Assembly (NCBI GenBank): GCA_027596195.1
Contig: JADGJG010000480.1
Coordinates: 1-18,656, forward strand
Source of the DNA: Podochytrium sp. JEL0797
Taxonomy: Eukaryota > Chytridiomycota > Chytridiomycetes > Chytridiales > Chytriomycetaceae
Length of the DNA stretch: 18,656 bases
Direction: 5' to 3'
Shown: positions 8,701 through 17,489 of the stretch, one piece after another
How the letters are laid out: each line of letters starts with the position of its first letter
Position numbering within the stretch: position 1 is the stretch's first letter
Position numbers and translations under genes: made by a program
Notes under the pieces: generated by a model
Told to the model about the DNA's origin: nothing
Seen by the model: only the letters and a program-made list of their open reading frames with translations
Database searches by the model: none

Positions 8701-9675
8701 TAAGTCCAGCGATTTGACCGAGAACCGTGTTGTCCCCGCAACGAATTACAACACCATATGCTTCACCATTAACAGCCAGCGTTCCATTGAACGCCAAGTT
8801 AGTTGCTTCCAGAGGACTTTTCATGGTATTTGTCGAGTGTCTCTCCTGGGGCTCAGCTTCACCCGTCAAAGACGAGTTGTCGACCTTAAAGTCTGTGGAC
8901 CATATGACATAAATGTCCGCGGGAACCTTGTCTCCCATTCTGACAAAGACAATGTCTCCGAGGACCAAGTCCGCGGCCGGGAGGTTCTTCAAGTTCCCGT
9001 TTCGAATGGCCTGACTTTTTGACGGGATCATGTTCTGTGATTGTGATTTTGTTAGGCGAGACGCGCAAAATGAGCAAATCGTCGCGACATTACTCACCAT
9101 AAATCCAGCCAATGCTTTCTCACTGGCCAAAAGTTGCCAAAACTCAATAAAAGCGTTCATAAACGCGACTGCAATTACGATTATACCAATGTAGATCTGC
9201 GATCATGGTTAGAAAGAATAATTTAACGAAAACCGGACATACCGTGATGATTCCGTTGTCGACAGGATCAATTCCTGTTTGTTTTACGCGTTCAGCCAAA
9301 AACTGACGGCGGACCGCGTAGCAAAACCTTACCGTAGACAATAAACTCCGCGATACCACAGAAGACCAACAAAAGGTTGAAAATATTGGCTAGACATTCC
9401 AAATAGAGCAAGAAGGCCGACTTCTTTTTTGGCGGTGACAAAATGTTGGGTCCATTTTCCAGCAATCTCTTGGCAGCGTCGTCATCCGTGAGGCCTTTAC
9501 TCTGCATCGGTTTCGCTGGATCAAAAGACGTGTTGTGTCGTTGTGTGAGCTCTTGAAAGCTCAACAAATGATCGTCCTGCGGATGGAACGATTTGTCAGA
9601 AGCGGATCGATTAACTTCACTTCAAACACTCACGATGTCGAGCTTCTTCTCGGCGGTGGGCTTTTCTTTACTCAT
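5729..9675 (-). CDS. IIC-type P-type cation ATPase alpha subunit (Na+,K+/H+,K+-ATPase-like)
   Basis: Thirteen exons give 1084 aa: 9675-9634, 9576-9333, 9274-9243, 9196-9098, 9034-8661, 8598-8155, 8092-7657, 7588-7277, 7222-6350, 6296-6241, 6188-6034, 5975-5865, 5805-5729. The introns are 46-68 nt, all GT-AG, and every junction keeps frame. Visible P-type features are the actuator loop TGEA (196-199; usually TGES, Glu198 kept), M4 VPEGLPATVT (Glu311), the phosphorylation site DKTGT (Asp353), KGAPER (Lys485), TGDHP, and hinge TGDGVNDSPALKKAD (689-703). M5-M6 and M7-M10 are complete. The YTVSHTIPE and IDLGFELF segments align with Na,K-ATPase M5 and M6. It should be a plasma-membrane ATP-driven cation pump. 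Compared with animal Na,K-ATPase, the Ser775, Asp808 and Asp926 positions are His756, Glu789 and Asn979, so ion choice and stoichiometry are uncertain. No beta subunit gene is visible. It shares a 266-bp intergenic region with the divergent MFS gene. Confidence 0.93.
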
Positions 9676-9941
9676 CGTGGAGTGTTGGGTAGTACGTGAA
9701 CTTGCGCGATCTTCTTCAAAGGAATTGCAGAGATGTCAACGACTGTGTGCAACCAAACGCGTTGAAATGACAATTCTTTAGAAAAAATGGATTGGCGCGA
9801 AATTGGAGGCTGACTTTTCTTGGCAAGGGCTCTAGGCCTATGGATCAAATTCAAATTAAATAATGAAGTTGATTATCAAGAAATGAACTTGACGGTTTGG
9901 TTGGGAAGGAGGGAGGAGGAAATTTTCTTTCTCCCTCCTCG
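9676..9941. promoter_or_regulatory. Divergent promoter region between ATPase and MFS transporter
   Basis: These 266 bp separate two divergent start codons (ATPase at 9675 minus, MFS at 9942 plus), so both promoters and 5' UTRs must lie here. An AT-rich stretch (AAATTCAAATTAAATAATGAAG) spans about 9847-9868, and a GGGAGGAGGAAA purine run and a TTTCTTTCTCCCTCC pyrimidine run precede the MFS ATG. No specific factor site is claimed. Confidence 0.55.
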
Positions 9942-11278
9942 ATGGACACTCCACGCCCGCTCAAGTTGTATCGGCGACGGTTCCTTGTGCTGTTGGCAAC
10001 GTGTCTAGCGAATCTCAATAACGCAATCGTGTGGTCCACCTTTGCGGCCGTCACGCCCTCGACTGCCGCGCACTACGGCACCAGTGAGTGGACAATCAAC
10101 CAGCTCGTGCTGTGCTTTGACCTGTGCTTCTTTCCGCTTCTTCCCGCCGCTTTGTATGTGCTCGATTGCTTCGGCTTGCGGCCGAGCCTGCTCGCTGGTG
10201 TGTGGATGACTGTGGGCGGTGCCCTGGTAGGCCATCCTTCACTTAAAAGTGTCATTAATAGGCTCCCTAGTTGCGCTGGCTGTCGTTCCTCTTTGCCGCC
10301 CAATGGCAGCTTCCACTCGTGTTTATTGGCACAGCAATTGCAGCCCTGTCGAACCCGTTTTCGCTTTGTGCGCCCACCAAAGTCGCCGCGAAATGGTTTG
10401 GCGAAAACGAGCGTCTCACAGCCAACACGGCCATGTCGCTGGCAACCTTCGTCGGCAGCGCATTCGTGTTGCCCTTCTCCAGCTGGATTGTTCAGGAGGA
10501 GCCGGACAAAATCCCCACCCTCAACTTCATCAGCTTTGCCATTATTGCCGTGCTTGCGATGCCCTCCCTGTTTGTCACGAACGAACCGCCAACTCCACCA
10601 TCGGTTGCAGCCGAGGAAGTAACTATGCCGTTTTGGGACGGCCTCCGATCGCTCCAACATAACACACAGTTCGTTCTGTTATTTTTTATTGCGGGCCTGT
10701 CCATGGGAACGTTTGAAGTGTATATCACGCTCATTTCCGATTCGATTGTGCCTTATGGATACATGGAGGCTGATGCGGGAACGCTTGGGCTGATTTCCAT
10801 CGTGTCCGGGATCTTGGCGTCGCTCTTTTTGGCGCGAATTCTCGACCATTCCAAGTCCCATCGAGCCGCTTTGCGATTGCTCCCAGGTCTGGCGCTTGTT
10901 GGATTTATCGGATTCTCCGTCTCGGCAGTTTCTACAGACAACCGCGTGTGGCTGTACGTCAGTGCTGCGGTGATTGGAATCGGTTGCTTCCCCATCCTTC
11001 CCATCACGCTGGAAATTGGCGCCGAAATCGCGCGGCCGGTTGCGGAAGGCACGAGCGGCGGAGTGTTGGAAACCAGCATTCAGTTGTGTGCCATTGCGGT
11101 TCTCTTGGGTGCAAACGCGTTGAGGACTGATGATGGGAAATTGGGGGATGCGTTGTTTGGATTCGTTGGTGTGATTGGCGTGGTGGCATTCTTGATTCTG
11201 TTTTTGGAGGGTGCTGATGCGAAAGGGACAGAGGAAGAGTCGGAGAGATTGCTGCGCAACGATGAGGAGGGTCAATAG
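9942..11278 (+). CDS. MFS transporter, SLC49 (FLVCR/DIRC2)-like
   Basis: Two exons, 9942-10226 and 10271-11278, are split by a 44-nt intron (donor GTAGGC, acceptor CCCTAG) at phase 0, giving 430 aa. The ATG at 9942 begins MDTPRPLKLYRRRF directly before the first membrane segment. An earlier in-frame ATG at 9897 adds an unlikely 15-residue leader. About 12 hydrophobic segments are visible. The stretch NPFSLCAPTKVAAKWFGENE plus RLTANTAMSLA, around 130-165, is the most family-specific part and closely resembles the APTKVAxxWFG-ERxTA region of FLVCR proteins. Family members move heme, choline or related organic cations across the plasma membrane or endolysosomal membranes; the substrate here is unknown. 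The C-terminus is short, acidic and cytosolic (EEESERLLRNDEEGQ) and contains a possible ERLL-type sorting signal. The gene converges on the aquaporin, with only 36 bp between the stops. Confidence 0.9.
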
Positions 11279-11314
11279 ATATTTAATAAATATATTTGCT
11301 AAAATAAAAAGAAT
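11279..11314. terminator. Shared 3' region of convergent MFS and aquaporin genes
   Basis: Only 36 bp separate the two stop codons. AATAAA occurs at 11285-11290 and 11303-11308 on the plus strand, suitable for MFS polyadenylation. The aquaporin mRNA must extend into the MFS coding strand, so the two transcripts probably overlap as antisense tails. Confidence 0.55.
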
Positions 11315-12372
11315 TTAAGGTCTTAAAATCAATTCGACGGCATAAAACAAACCCCCACCCAACGCTCCTCCAGCCAAACAGGCGGCAGCGACCATGAGCC
11401 CGTAAACAATTTCACTGGAGCCTTTCCCAGGAATGGGCAGAATCAAATGAGCGAGGCGGGGACCCATGTCGCGAGCGGGGTTGGCAGAGATGGCGGTTGG
11501 TCCTCCGACAGACAAAATGAGAATCTGGGAGTTTCATGAATACGCGTAACAACGAGTGAAAAGCCCACTAACCATTATGAAGAGTCCGATCAAGAGAGGC
11601 CCGGCCGTCCCACCAGTTTGTGCAGTTTGAGCATTTCCCTCCATATCCCAACGCGAGCCCATCATGGACAAGCAGAACACGAGCAAAGCGGTCCCACTCA
11701 TTTCCACGACGCAGTTGTAAAGGTGCATGCTCTTGAATTGAGGGGTGGTGGCGAAAACGGAAAGTTTGGCTCCTTGATCAGCGGCAACGGCGGCCGCATC
11801 GTACGAGACGGCGAGGCCGTATGAGACAGAGAGGCCGGCTTTGGAGGCCTCCAAGTCGTAGGAGAGAATGCGTTCGTAGCCGTTGACCGTTGGGACAATG
11901 GCAAAGAAGGGGAAATATATCATGTACACGAAGAGCCCAGCGATAAACGCGCCAGCGACCTCAGAGACAGTGTAAGCGATAAAGTCAACGAAGCCAAGCT
12001 TTCCCCTGTTTTCCAATTAAAAAGGAGAGTAATCAGGCCGATATGGTTTCGGGCATCACAACGAACCTCACAAGCAGCCCCATTGACACGGCTGGGTTAA
12101 AGTTGGCGGACCATTGTGAGAACATCAAGATGGGGAAGGTGAATGATAGCCCGAAACCAAGAGCAATGAATCCGGGGCCCATCGTGTTGTGTTTTGTGTT
12201 TTTCAACAGAGCGTTGGCAACGATTGTTTCAGCCATGGCAATGCTTAAGAAAGTGCCCAAGAACTGTACCGGAGAAATCGGCACAACGATAAGTAACTAA
12301 GTATTGAAAAAAAGATGTCCACACCTCAGAGAAGCAACGAGTGGCGAGCGAGAAAGGTCCAGCGTATCCCAT
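11315..12372 (-). CDS. Aquaglyceroporin (MIP family channel)
   Basis: Four exons (12372-12325, 12263-12067, 12005-11573, 11524-11315) give 295 aa. The introns are 61, 61 and 48 nt, all GT-AG and in phase. For intron 1 the acceptor at 12264 is chosen over one at 12297. It gives a normal intron length and joins CFSE to FLGTFL, the usual EFLGTF start of helix 1. The first pore motif is NFNPAVS (NPA) in loop B and the second is SANPARDMGPR in loop E. The Asp after NPAR is the mark of glycerol-conducting members rather than strict water channels. Six hydrophobic helices and two re-entrant half-helices can be followed. The channel probably lies in the plasma membrane and carries water, glycerol or other small neutral solutes, with a role in osmotic adjustment. 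The extracellular loop between helices 3 and 4 is longer than usual (about 45 residues, VNGYERILSYDLEASKAGL and on). Confidence 0.93.
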
Positions 12373-13112
12373 TGAAATTGTGGGTCAGTTCAGTTTGTTC
12401 TGCTTAATAATGGACGGAGGGAAATACAAAATCCTTGTATTTTTGCGAACCTTCGCGGTTCAACACCTAATAAAAAAAATTGAAATTATTTAATCATATG
12501 GGGGCTTAGAGCCCTCCAATATTTATCGAAACCATTCTGTGAACAGCGAGAGCTCAAGACGGGAACGAGAATTACGCCATCTTGATGCGCATTTTTTCAC
12601 ATTGCACACCACGAGTTGGTCGAGGGCTGGAGAAAGAAATTCCCTCCATTCGAAAAATATCGGTATCTATCAGCCGCCGAGCTGGATGACTTCTGGGTAG
12701 TCATTCACACTATGTCGGAAAGCATGGTCGTTAACTCCATTCTCGTATCGATATTTCTCCACTTCTTTTCATTACTCTCTTTTTCCACCAATTTTTATGG
12801 CAAAACGCACGCAAAAACGAGAAAATCAAATGCGACAGAAGCATCAATACCTGTTACTAGTTTTTCACTTCTGCATATCGGGCAGGAGCTGCGCTCCAGA
12901 GACCAGAGCAGCGCGCGGCGCCATATCCACCAAAACCCAAATGTTTGTCCCCATTACCCCCCGACTAAATAAATAATAGAAATAATGTATATCACCTGTC
13001 ATAGAGTCTTTGTTTCTTTTTCGCAGCTCAGATTCCCATCAGATTTCCACTTCACTGGCGGCTTCTCGGTGGCGTGGAATTTTCAACCGAAAGCCTCCGC
13101 CAAAAACCAGTC
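12373..13112. promoter_or_regulatory. Intergenic region between divergent aquaporin and PB1 gene, 740 bp
   Basis: This should hold the promoters of the aquaporin (minus) and the first PB1 gene (plus). A good acceptor (TTTCTTTTTCGCAG, ending at 13026) precedes the PB1 ATG by 86 bp, so a 5' UTR intron or an unseen upstream exon is possible. The frame of the PB1 gene stays open back to that acceptor. At 12616-12708 a frame with coding-like residues (EGWRKKFPPFEKYRYLSAAEL) appears without a plausible start; it may be a gene relic. Confidence 0.45.
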
Positions 13113-13923
13113 ATGATTGAAGAATGGGAACAGATTGTCCAGATTACGATCGAGTATTCCGAATCCGCCAAGAAAGTAGTGTTCGAAGACGCTGTGGTGA
13201 AGTGGGAGTTCCTGATCAACGAGGTGAGTGGTGCACACCGGTTGACATGCCCCCGTGTCTCCCACCACATCCCACGACGCCTCGCTTTCTGTTCGCCGCC
13301 TTTCTTTCTACCTCCATGTCCCTCGTGATCCGTATTCCATCCATTTCCCTTGAATTGTCGGAGCGACAGTTGAGTGCCACCCTTGCAGCCTACTTACTAC
13401 TCCACTACAGGCCAAGCAGCTATTCTCGCCCCCACACAATGCAACGCTATCCTTCTCGTTCATAGACTCAAATAATCAACCCGTTCAACTGTCGGACGAA
13501 GCTGAATTGCAGAGCGTTGTTCGGCGGACTCCGATTCCAACACTCCTGCTCTCAACGTTTCCACAAGTGGGGGAATCCTCTCGATCACATCATGTGAATG
13601 GAAAGTCTGGTGGAATCGATGCGGCGTTTGGGAAGGAGGAGTTGGGTGTCGCGGATCGTTTGATTGCCAATTCCGAGGATGATGAGTTGGAATTCATTGA
13701 TCTGTGCGAGGAAATGTCTGTTGAAACGGTGCAGAGCTCTTCAGCAAAGGAAGCTGTTTCCGGTGGTTTCGAATCCGAGAACGCGAAAGAATATGGCGAA
13801 AAATCGGGAATGCCTGGCGGGTTTGGAACGGTGCATGTTGAAGGATATATCATTCACATGAAGGATGTTTTGGGAAGTTACTTGATTTTCGGACTGGTGA
13901 TTCTCGCATACCTGCTTTCGTGA
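13113..13923 (+). CDS. Tail-anchored PB1-domain protein with LIR-like motif
   Basis: Two exons, 13113-13223 and 13411-13923, are joined at phase 0 across a 187-nt intron (donor GTGAGT, branch CTTAC, acceptor CTACAG), giving 207 aa. Residues 1-75 match a PB1 fold: W5-EQIVQITIEY is strand 1, KWEFLINEAKQLF the helix, ATLSFSFIDSNNQPVQLSDEAE the acidic OPCA loop. The OPCA is eroded (DSNNQ in place of DEDGD), and the strand-1 lysine of type II PB1 domains is absent. A polar linker follows, holding E-D-D-E-L-E-F-I-D-L (126-135), a good LC3/Atg8-interacting-region pattern. Residues 189-206 (VLGSYLIFGLVILAYLL) form a single membrane segment at the extreme C-terminus, as in tail-anchored proteins. The neighbouring gene starts with a related PB1 domain at the same exon position. 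A role as a membrane-bound autophagy receptor or scaffold is inferred from this layout. I know no named family with it. Confidence 0.8.
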
Positions 13924-14138
13924 ATCGTGGCCGGCATATAGAAATAAAGGGTGATTCTCCATGATTCCCATCCTGACGTGATGAATATGTCATCCTCCAT
14001 GTGCAAGGGATCAACTCTCCAGTTTCGTCCATGTTTCGTGGGCTTTCGAAATCGTGGGGAAGTCCAAAAAAACTGTCAAAAAGCCAGCGAAACGAACTCC
14101 ATCCCCGCACAAGTTATTCTGTCCAAAAAAAACTGATC

Positions 14139-16308
14139 ATGTCTATTCGCTCCTCATCTGCCTCTGCAACTGGCTGGGAGGACATTGTCCGCATCAAGTG
14201 TGATCACGCTGGCACTGTGCGCCAAGTAGTCTTTGACGAGCCAGGTGTTTCGTGGGCCACGTTCGCAGCCAAGGTTTGTGGACAACCAACTAGCGTTGGG
14301 ACCCCCTATTCCGCTGAAAGCTAAAGCATTCACATTCGATCCAGGTCAAACAAGTTTTCCGCCTGTCTCCCACCGCATCCATCTCCGCCTCATACGTTGA
14401 CGAAGACGGCGACTCGATCCTCATTGACAGCGACATGGAACTCGCCGACTTGATGAAACTGCCGCGTGTCCCGAAACTCTTGATCGCCGTGACTCACTCC
14501 ACCCCGCAGTCACAACAAACCATACAAGAACCCCTCGCCACGCCTCGCTTCCAAGACCCCATTGTCGACCAGATTCGTGCTGTTTCCGTGGTTGATGTGG
14601 TTGACCAAGTTTCCCCGGCCATTGTTGAACCCGTGATCGTGTCCCATGAGGCGACACCTTCTGAATCTCGCGTCGAATATCCATCCATCGACGGAGAGAC
14701 CCCAATCTTGATGCACAACATTGACTCCATTGCGTCTCAGTCCGAAATCTCTCCCATGGAGGCTCCAGCCGTGCCACATGACTCTCAGCTTCCCGGAGGA
14801 TTCCCACGCGGCGCGACAAGACGTTCGATCGTGGAGGAGGAAGTGGAAGACGACGATTCATTGGCTTCGGAAACTCCTGAAGTGACTGCCGAAGAGGAGG
14901 AGGGAGGTCCGCAGACTCTCGTGTTTGATCTTTCGGAAATCGTTTCCACGATTCAGAGACTCGTTGACCGAGTGGCAGTGGATCCAGAGTTTATGAGTGG
15001 TGCGATTCGTTCGTTGCATGAGGTATGATGTCTTGTTTCGTGGAGTCTTGGTTCAACTGACCCGTTGGTTGACAGTTTGCCGCCGCGTCGCGATCGCGCT
15101 TCGAAGACCTCTTCCGCCTGTTCAACGACATGCTGCAAACAAACATCTCGACCAGTGCCTCCGCTTCCACGCCACCAAGATACTCTGGCGTTTTCGTCCA
15201 TGAAACCAAGGAGCAAGAAGCATCCTCCTCCACTTTTACGTCTTCGTCTTCTGGACCCGAAGGCATCAACGTCCAATATGCGTCCTCCTCATCCCAACAA
15301 CCTCCCCGCACGCAATCCGCTTGGAACAAACCCATCCACATTTGCACGGGAATCACCGACCAATGTCGCCACCTCCACGGAACCAACTCATACACCGCCA
15401 GCCAAGGTCTCCACCGCGCGAGCACGCAAGCCGCCGAACAACTCCGTCGCGCGAGCACCCAAGCCAAAATCGCGGGCGCCCAAGCTTCCGCCGCTGCCGC
15501 CCTCGCTTCCGCGCAAGCCCAAACCGCTGCTGCCATGGCGTCTGCTCAAGCACAAACGGCTGCGGCCATGGCGTCTGCACAAGCCCGCGCTGGTGCCGCC
15601 TACGCGGGGGATGTGGGTGAACATTTGAGCAGTGCGTTCAAATCCGCGATGGAGGCGGGGAAACATGCGGCCACGAGTGCTCAGGCTGCTGCTGCTCAAT
15701 CTCAAACGTCGCCTCAGCCTGGATCTCAAACCGCTGCGAGTGGTGTCGATGAGAGTACGCGGAGCGCGTCGGAGGTGAGTTCAGCCGCTGCGAGTGCGGG
15801 ACAGAAGGCCGTCGCCGAGGCCGGGACTCACTTGGTGAATGCACTCAAGAGCGTTGTTGGGACGGTTGGTGGAGTCTTGCGAGCCGTGGGATCCAGCAAC
15901 ACTCTAAGACAACAAACGTCGTCGTCCTCCTCGTTCAATTCAGCACCGAGGTGGAAATACACGACTTGCGATCTGTGCGGAATCAAGGGGTTCACAGGTC
16001 CACGGTATAAGTGCAACATTTGTCGCGATTTTGACGTTTGCGGGGTGTGTTATTATTCTTCTCGCGAGGACAAGATGCCCGTTTCACCTACTGCCGAGTC
16101 GGGCGCGCACCATTCTTCACACGATTTCACGCGCATTGATCACCCGAATGATGGGAATCGCGCCGAGACGAATCGGATGGTGGATCAAGTGATGGAGATG
16201 GGTGTTGCGAGTGCGGCGTCGCGTGCGCGTGTGGAAGAGCTTGTGATTCATTTTGGGGGGGATTTGGATCGTGTTGTGGAGGTATTGATGGATGAGAGCC
16301 TTGATTAA
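14139..16308 (+). CDS. p62/NBR1-like PB1-ZZ-UBA protein, selective-autophagy receptor candidate
   Basis: Three exons (14139-14273, 14345-15022, 15076-16308) joined at phase 0 give 681 aa; the introns are 71 and 53 nt. An N-terminal PB1 domain covers about 12-95, with basic strand 1 (WEDIVRIKCDH) and a canonical OPCA loop (YVDEDGDSILIDSDMEL, 62-78). It has both faces needed for head-to-tail polymerisation. A long disordered region follows, with an acidic patch and the LIR-like VEYPSIDGE near 157. Next come a short helical segment (FEDLFRLFNDML), an Ala/Gln-rich repeat, a ZZ zinc finger (C569, C572, C584, C587, C593, C596, then the HH..H cluster) and a C-terminal UBA domain (about 637-681, MVDQVMEMGV...HFGGDLDRVVEVLMDE). 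These domains are those of p62/NBR1, which bind ubiquitinated cargo and Atg8. No NBR1/FW domain is visible, unlike most fungal NBR1 proteins. Confidence 0.9.
15505..15600 (+). repeat. 33-bp tandem repeat coding MASAQAQTAAA
   Basis: Three units of 33 bp (15505-15537, 15538-15570, and a partial unit 15571-15600) lie in exon 3 of the PB1-ZZ-UBA gene. Each encodes an 11-residue Ala/Gln-rich repeat ([L/M]ASAQAQTAAA). The units differ mainly at third codon positions (GCC/GCA, ACC/ACG), so the peptide is kept while the DNA drifts. Further degenerate Ala-rich sequence flanks both sides. Confidence 0.85.
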
Positions 16309-16397
16309 GCATGCCCAGCTGTTATTAAATTTATGTTCTGTAATTTGGGGAGTCTTCAATGAATGAATGAATTTTCTTAACCAAACAACTCATCCAA

Positions 16398-17336
16398 ATG
16401 GAGTTCTCACCCCCTGATCGCATCTTCAGCACTATTGGCGTAATCATGACTGCCCTGTCTCTGACGTTGAACGGGGCGATCGTCTTGACAAACGTCAGCA
16501 AGGTTCACAAGCTTGCGCCACCGGCATTCTTTGCCTTCCTTATCTGCTGCGGAGACACCATCGTTGCAACTCCCATCCTTGTCCTTTGCTCCCGCAATCT
16601 ATTCTTTGACCAGATCCTTGACATTGGCATCACCTGCCAAATTCACGCCGTTCTCCTGATTCTGGGGTCCGGACTCGCACTGCTGCTCTGCCTCGGGCTC
16701 ACGATTCTCCGCTATGCCATGGTCGTCCTTAACAAGGATTTGCATTCCCTCCAATTTGCTGTCATTTACTCAGCAGGCTGCTTCATCTTTTTGATTCTGA
16801 CCCTCAGTTTCCCATTCCTTCTGCATCGAGCAGACTTGTTTGTCCTCCGACCTTGCCACACGTACTGCAACTTCAACTTTACGGACCGATCGACCGTTGG
16901 ATACATTTTCATCTCCATCACTGTGCTTGCCATTCTAGTGCCGACATCCTTCATTTCGTTTGCATATTTCCGCATTTATCAACGCGCTACAAACCACTTG
17001 TCTGAGCAAGCATCCGCGGTCTCTAGGCAGAGCATAGCGATTGTGGCCACCTTCATGATCGGTTGGACACCGTATCTTCTTGGTAACAAAAAAAACCTTT
17101 TTTACGCGCGCAAGTTGTCGCTAAAACGCGCAAACTCAGTCATCTTTTATGAAATGATCTCTGGAGAATTCGTGTCTCCCGTGATTGATTTTTTGGCCAG
17201 TTTCTGCGTCACAGCGTATGAGGTCGCGAATCCAATTGTGGTTGTCATCTTTTTCAAGGAGATTCGGCTGAATTTGTGTGGAAACAAAATCAGCGAGTAT
17301 TTTGAGGATGATAAGAGAGAGTTGGCTGTGGATTGA
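16398..17336 (+). CDS. Class A (rhodopsin)-like seven-transmembrane receptor
   Basis: Two exons, 16398-17082 and 17140-17336, give 293 aa. The 57-nt intron (donor GTAACA, acceptor CTCAG) is a multiple of three without a stop, so an unspliced 312-aa product is also open. Seven hydrophobic segments are visible. A Cys starts TM3 (ITCQIHAVLL) and a Cys pair lies in loop 2 (RPCHTYCNF), the usual receptor disulfide. TM3 ends ILRYAMVVL, an E/DRY-like site with Leu in the acidic position. TM6 has FMIGWTPY, matching the F-x-x-x-W-x-P-Y toggle. Splicing joins TPYLL to VIFYEM. TM7 has ANPIVVVIFF, an NPxxY motif without Tyr. The retinal Lys position six residues before the NP is Thr, so it should not bind retinal. 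It probably signals through G proteins at the plasma membrane; the ligand is unknown. The start lies 89 bp after the PB1-ZZ-UBA stop. Confidence 0.8.
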   Translation: MEFSPPDRIFSTIGVIMTALSLTLNGAIVLTNVSKVHKLAPPAFFAFLICCGDTIVATPILVLCSRNLFFDQILDIGITCQIHAVLLILGSGLALLLCLGLTILRYAMVVLNKDLHSLQFAVIYSAGCFIFLILTLSFPFLLHRADLFVLRPCHTYCNFNFTDRSTVGYIFISITVLAILVPTSFISFAYFRIYQRATNHLSEQASAVSRQSIAIVATFMIGWTPYLLGNKKNLFYARKLSLKRANSVIFYEMISGEFVSPVIDFLASFCVTAYEVANPIVVVIFFKEIRLNLCGNKISEYFEDDKRELAVD

Positions 17337-17346
17337 TTACGCGGGC

Positions 17347-17363
17347 GGGGGGGGGGGGGGGGG
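17347..17363. repeat. Poly-G tract (G17) just after the receptor stop codon
   Basis: Seventeen G residues start 10 bp after the receptor stop codon, within the likely 3' UTR. Confidence 0.92.
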
Positions 17364-17489
17364 TGTACATCACAAAATAATGCGAATACATATTGCATTG
17401 GAAGGTTAATCAATTAACTATTAAAAAATTAGGGCCCGGTCGGGAAGGGGTTTTCTTTATTTTGATGAAGAGAAAAAAGTGTTTAGTAT

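Noticed and set aside
9302..9332. A 30-nt intron between ATPase exons 2 and 3
   Set aside because: It would leave the frame broken. The later acceptor at 9275 gives a 58-nt intron and restores EFIVYGIDP, matching the family.
12297..12324. A 28-nt first intron in the aquaporin
   Set aside because: It keeps frame but is far shorter than all other introns here; the acceptor at 12264 gives 61 nt and the expected EFLGTF start.
13124..13465. Plus-strand 113-codon frame across the first PB1 intron
   Set aside because: It lies in another frame from the PB1 domain and crosses a good donor and acceptor; no domain is seen.
16398..17336. Microbial or animal opsin
   Set aside because: The Lys needed to bind retinal in the last helix is absent (Thr at that place).
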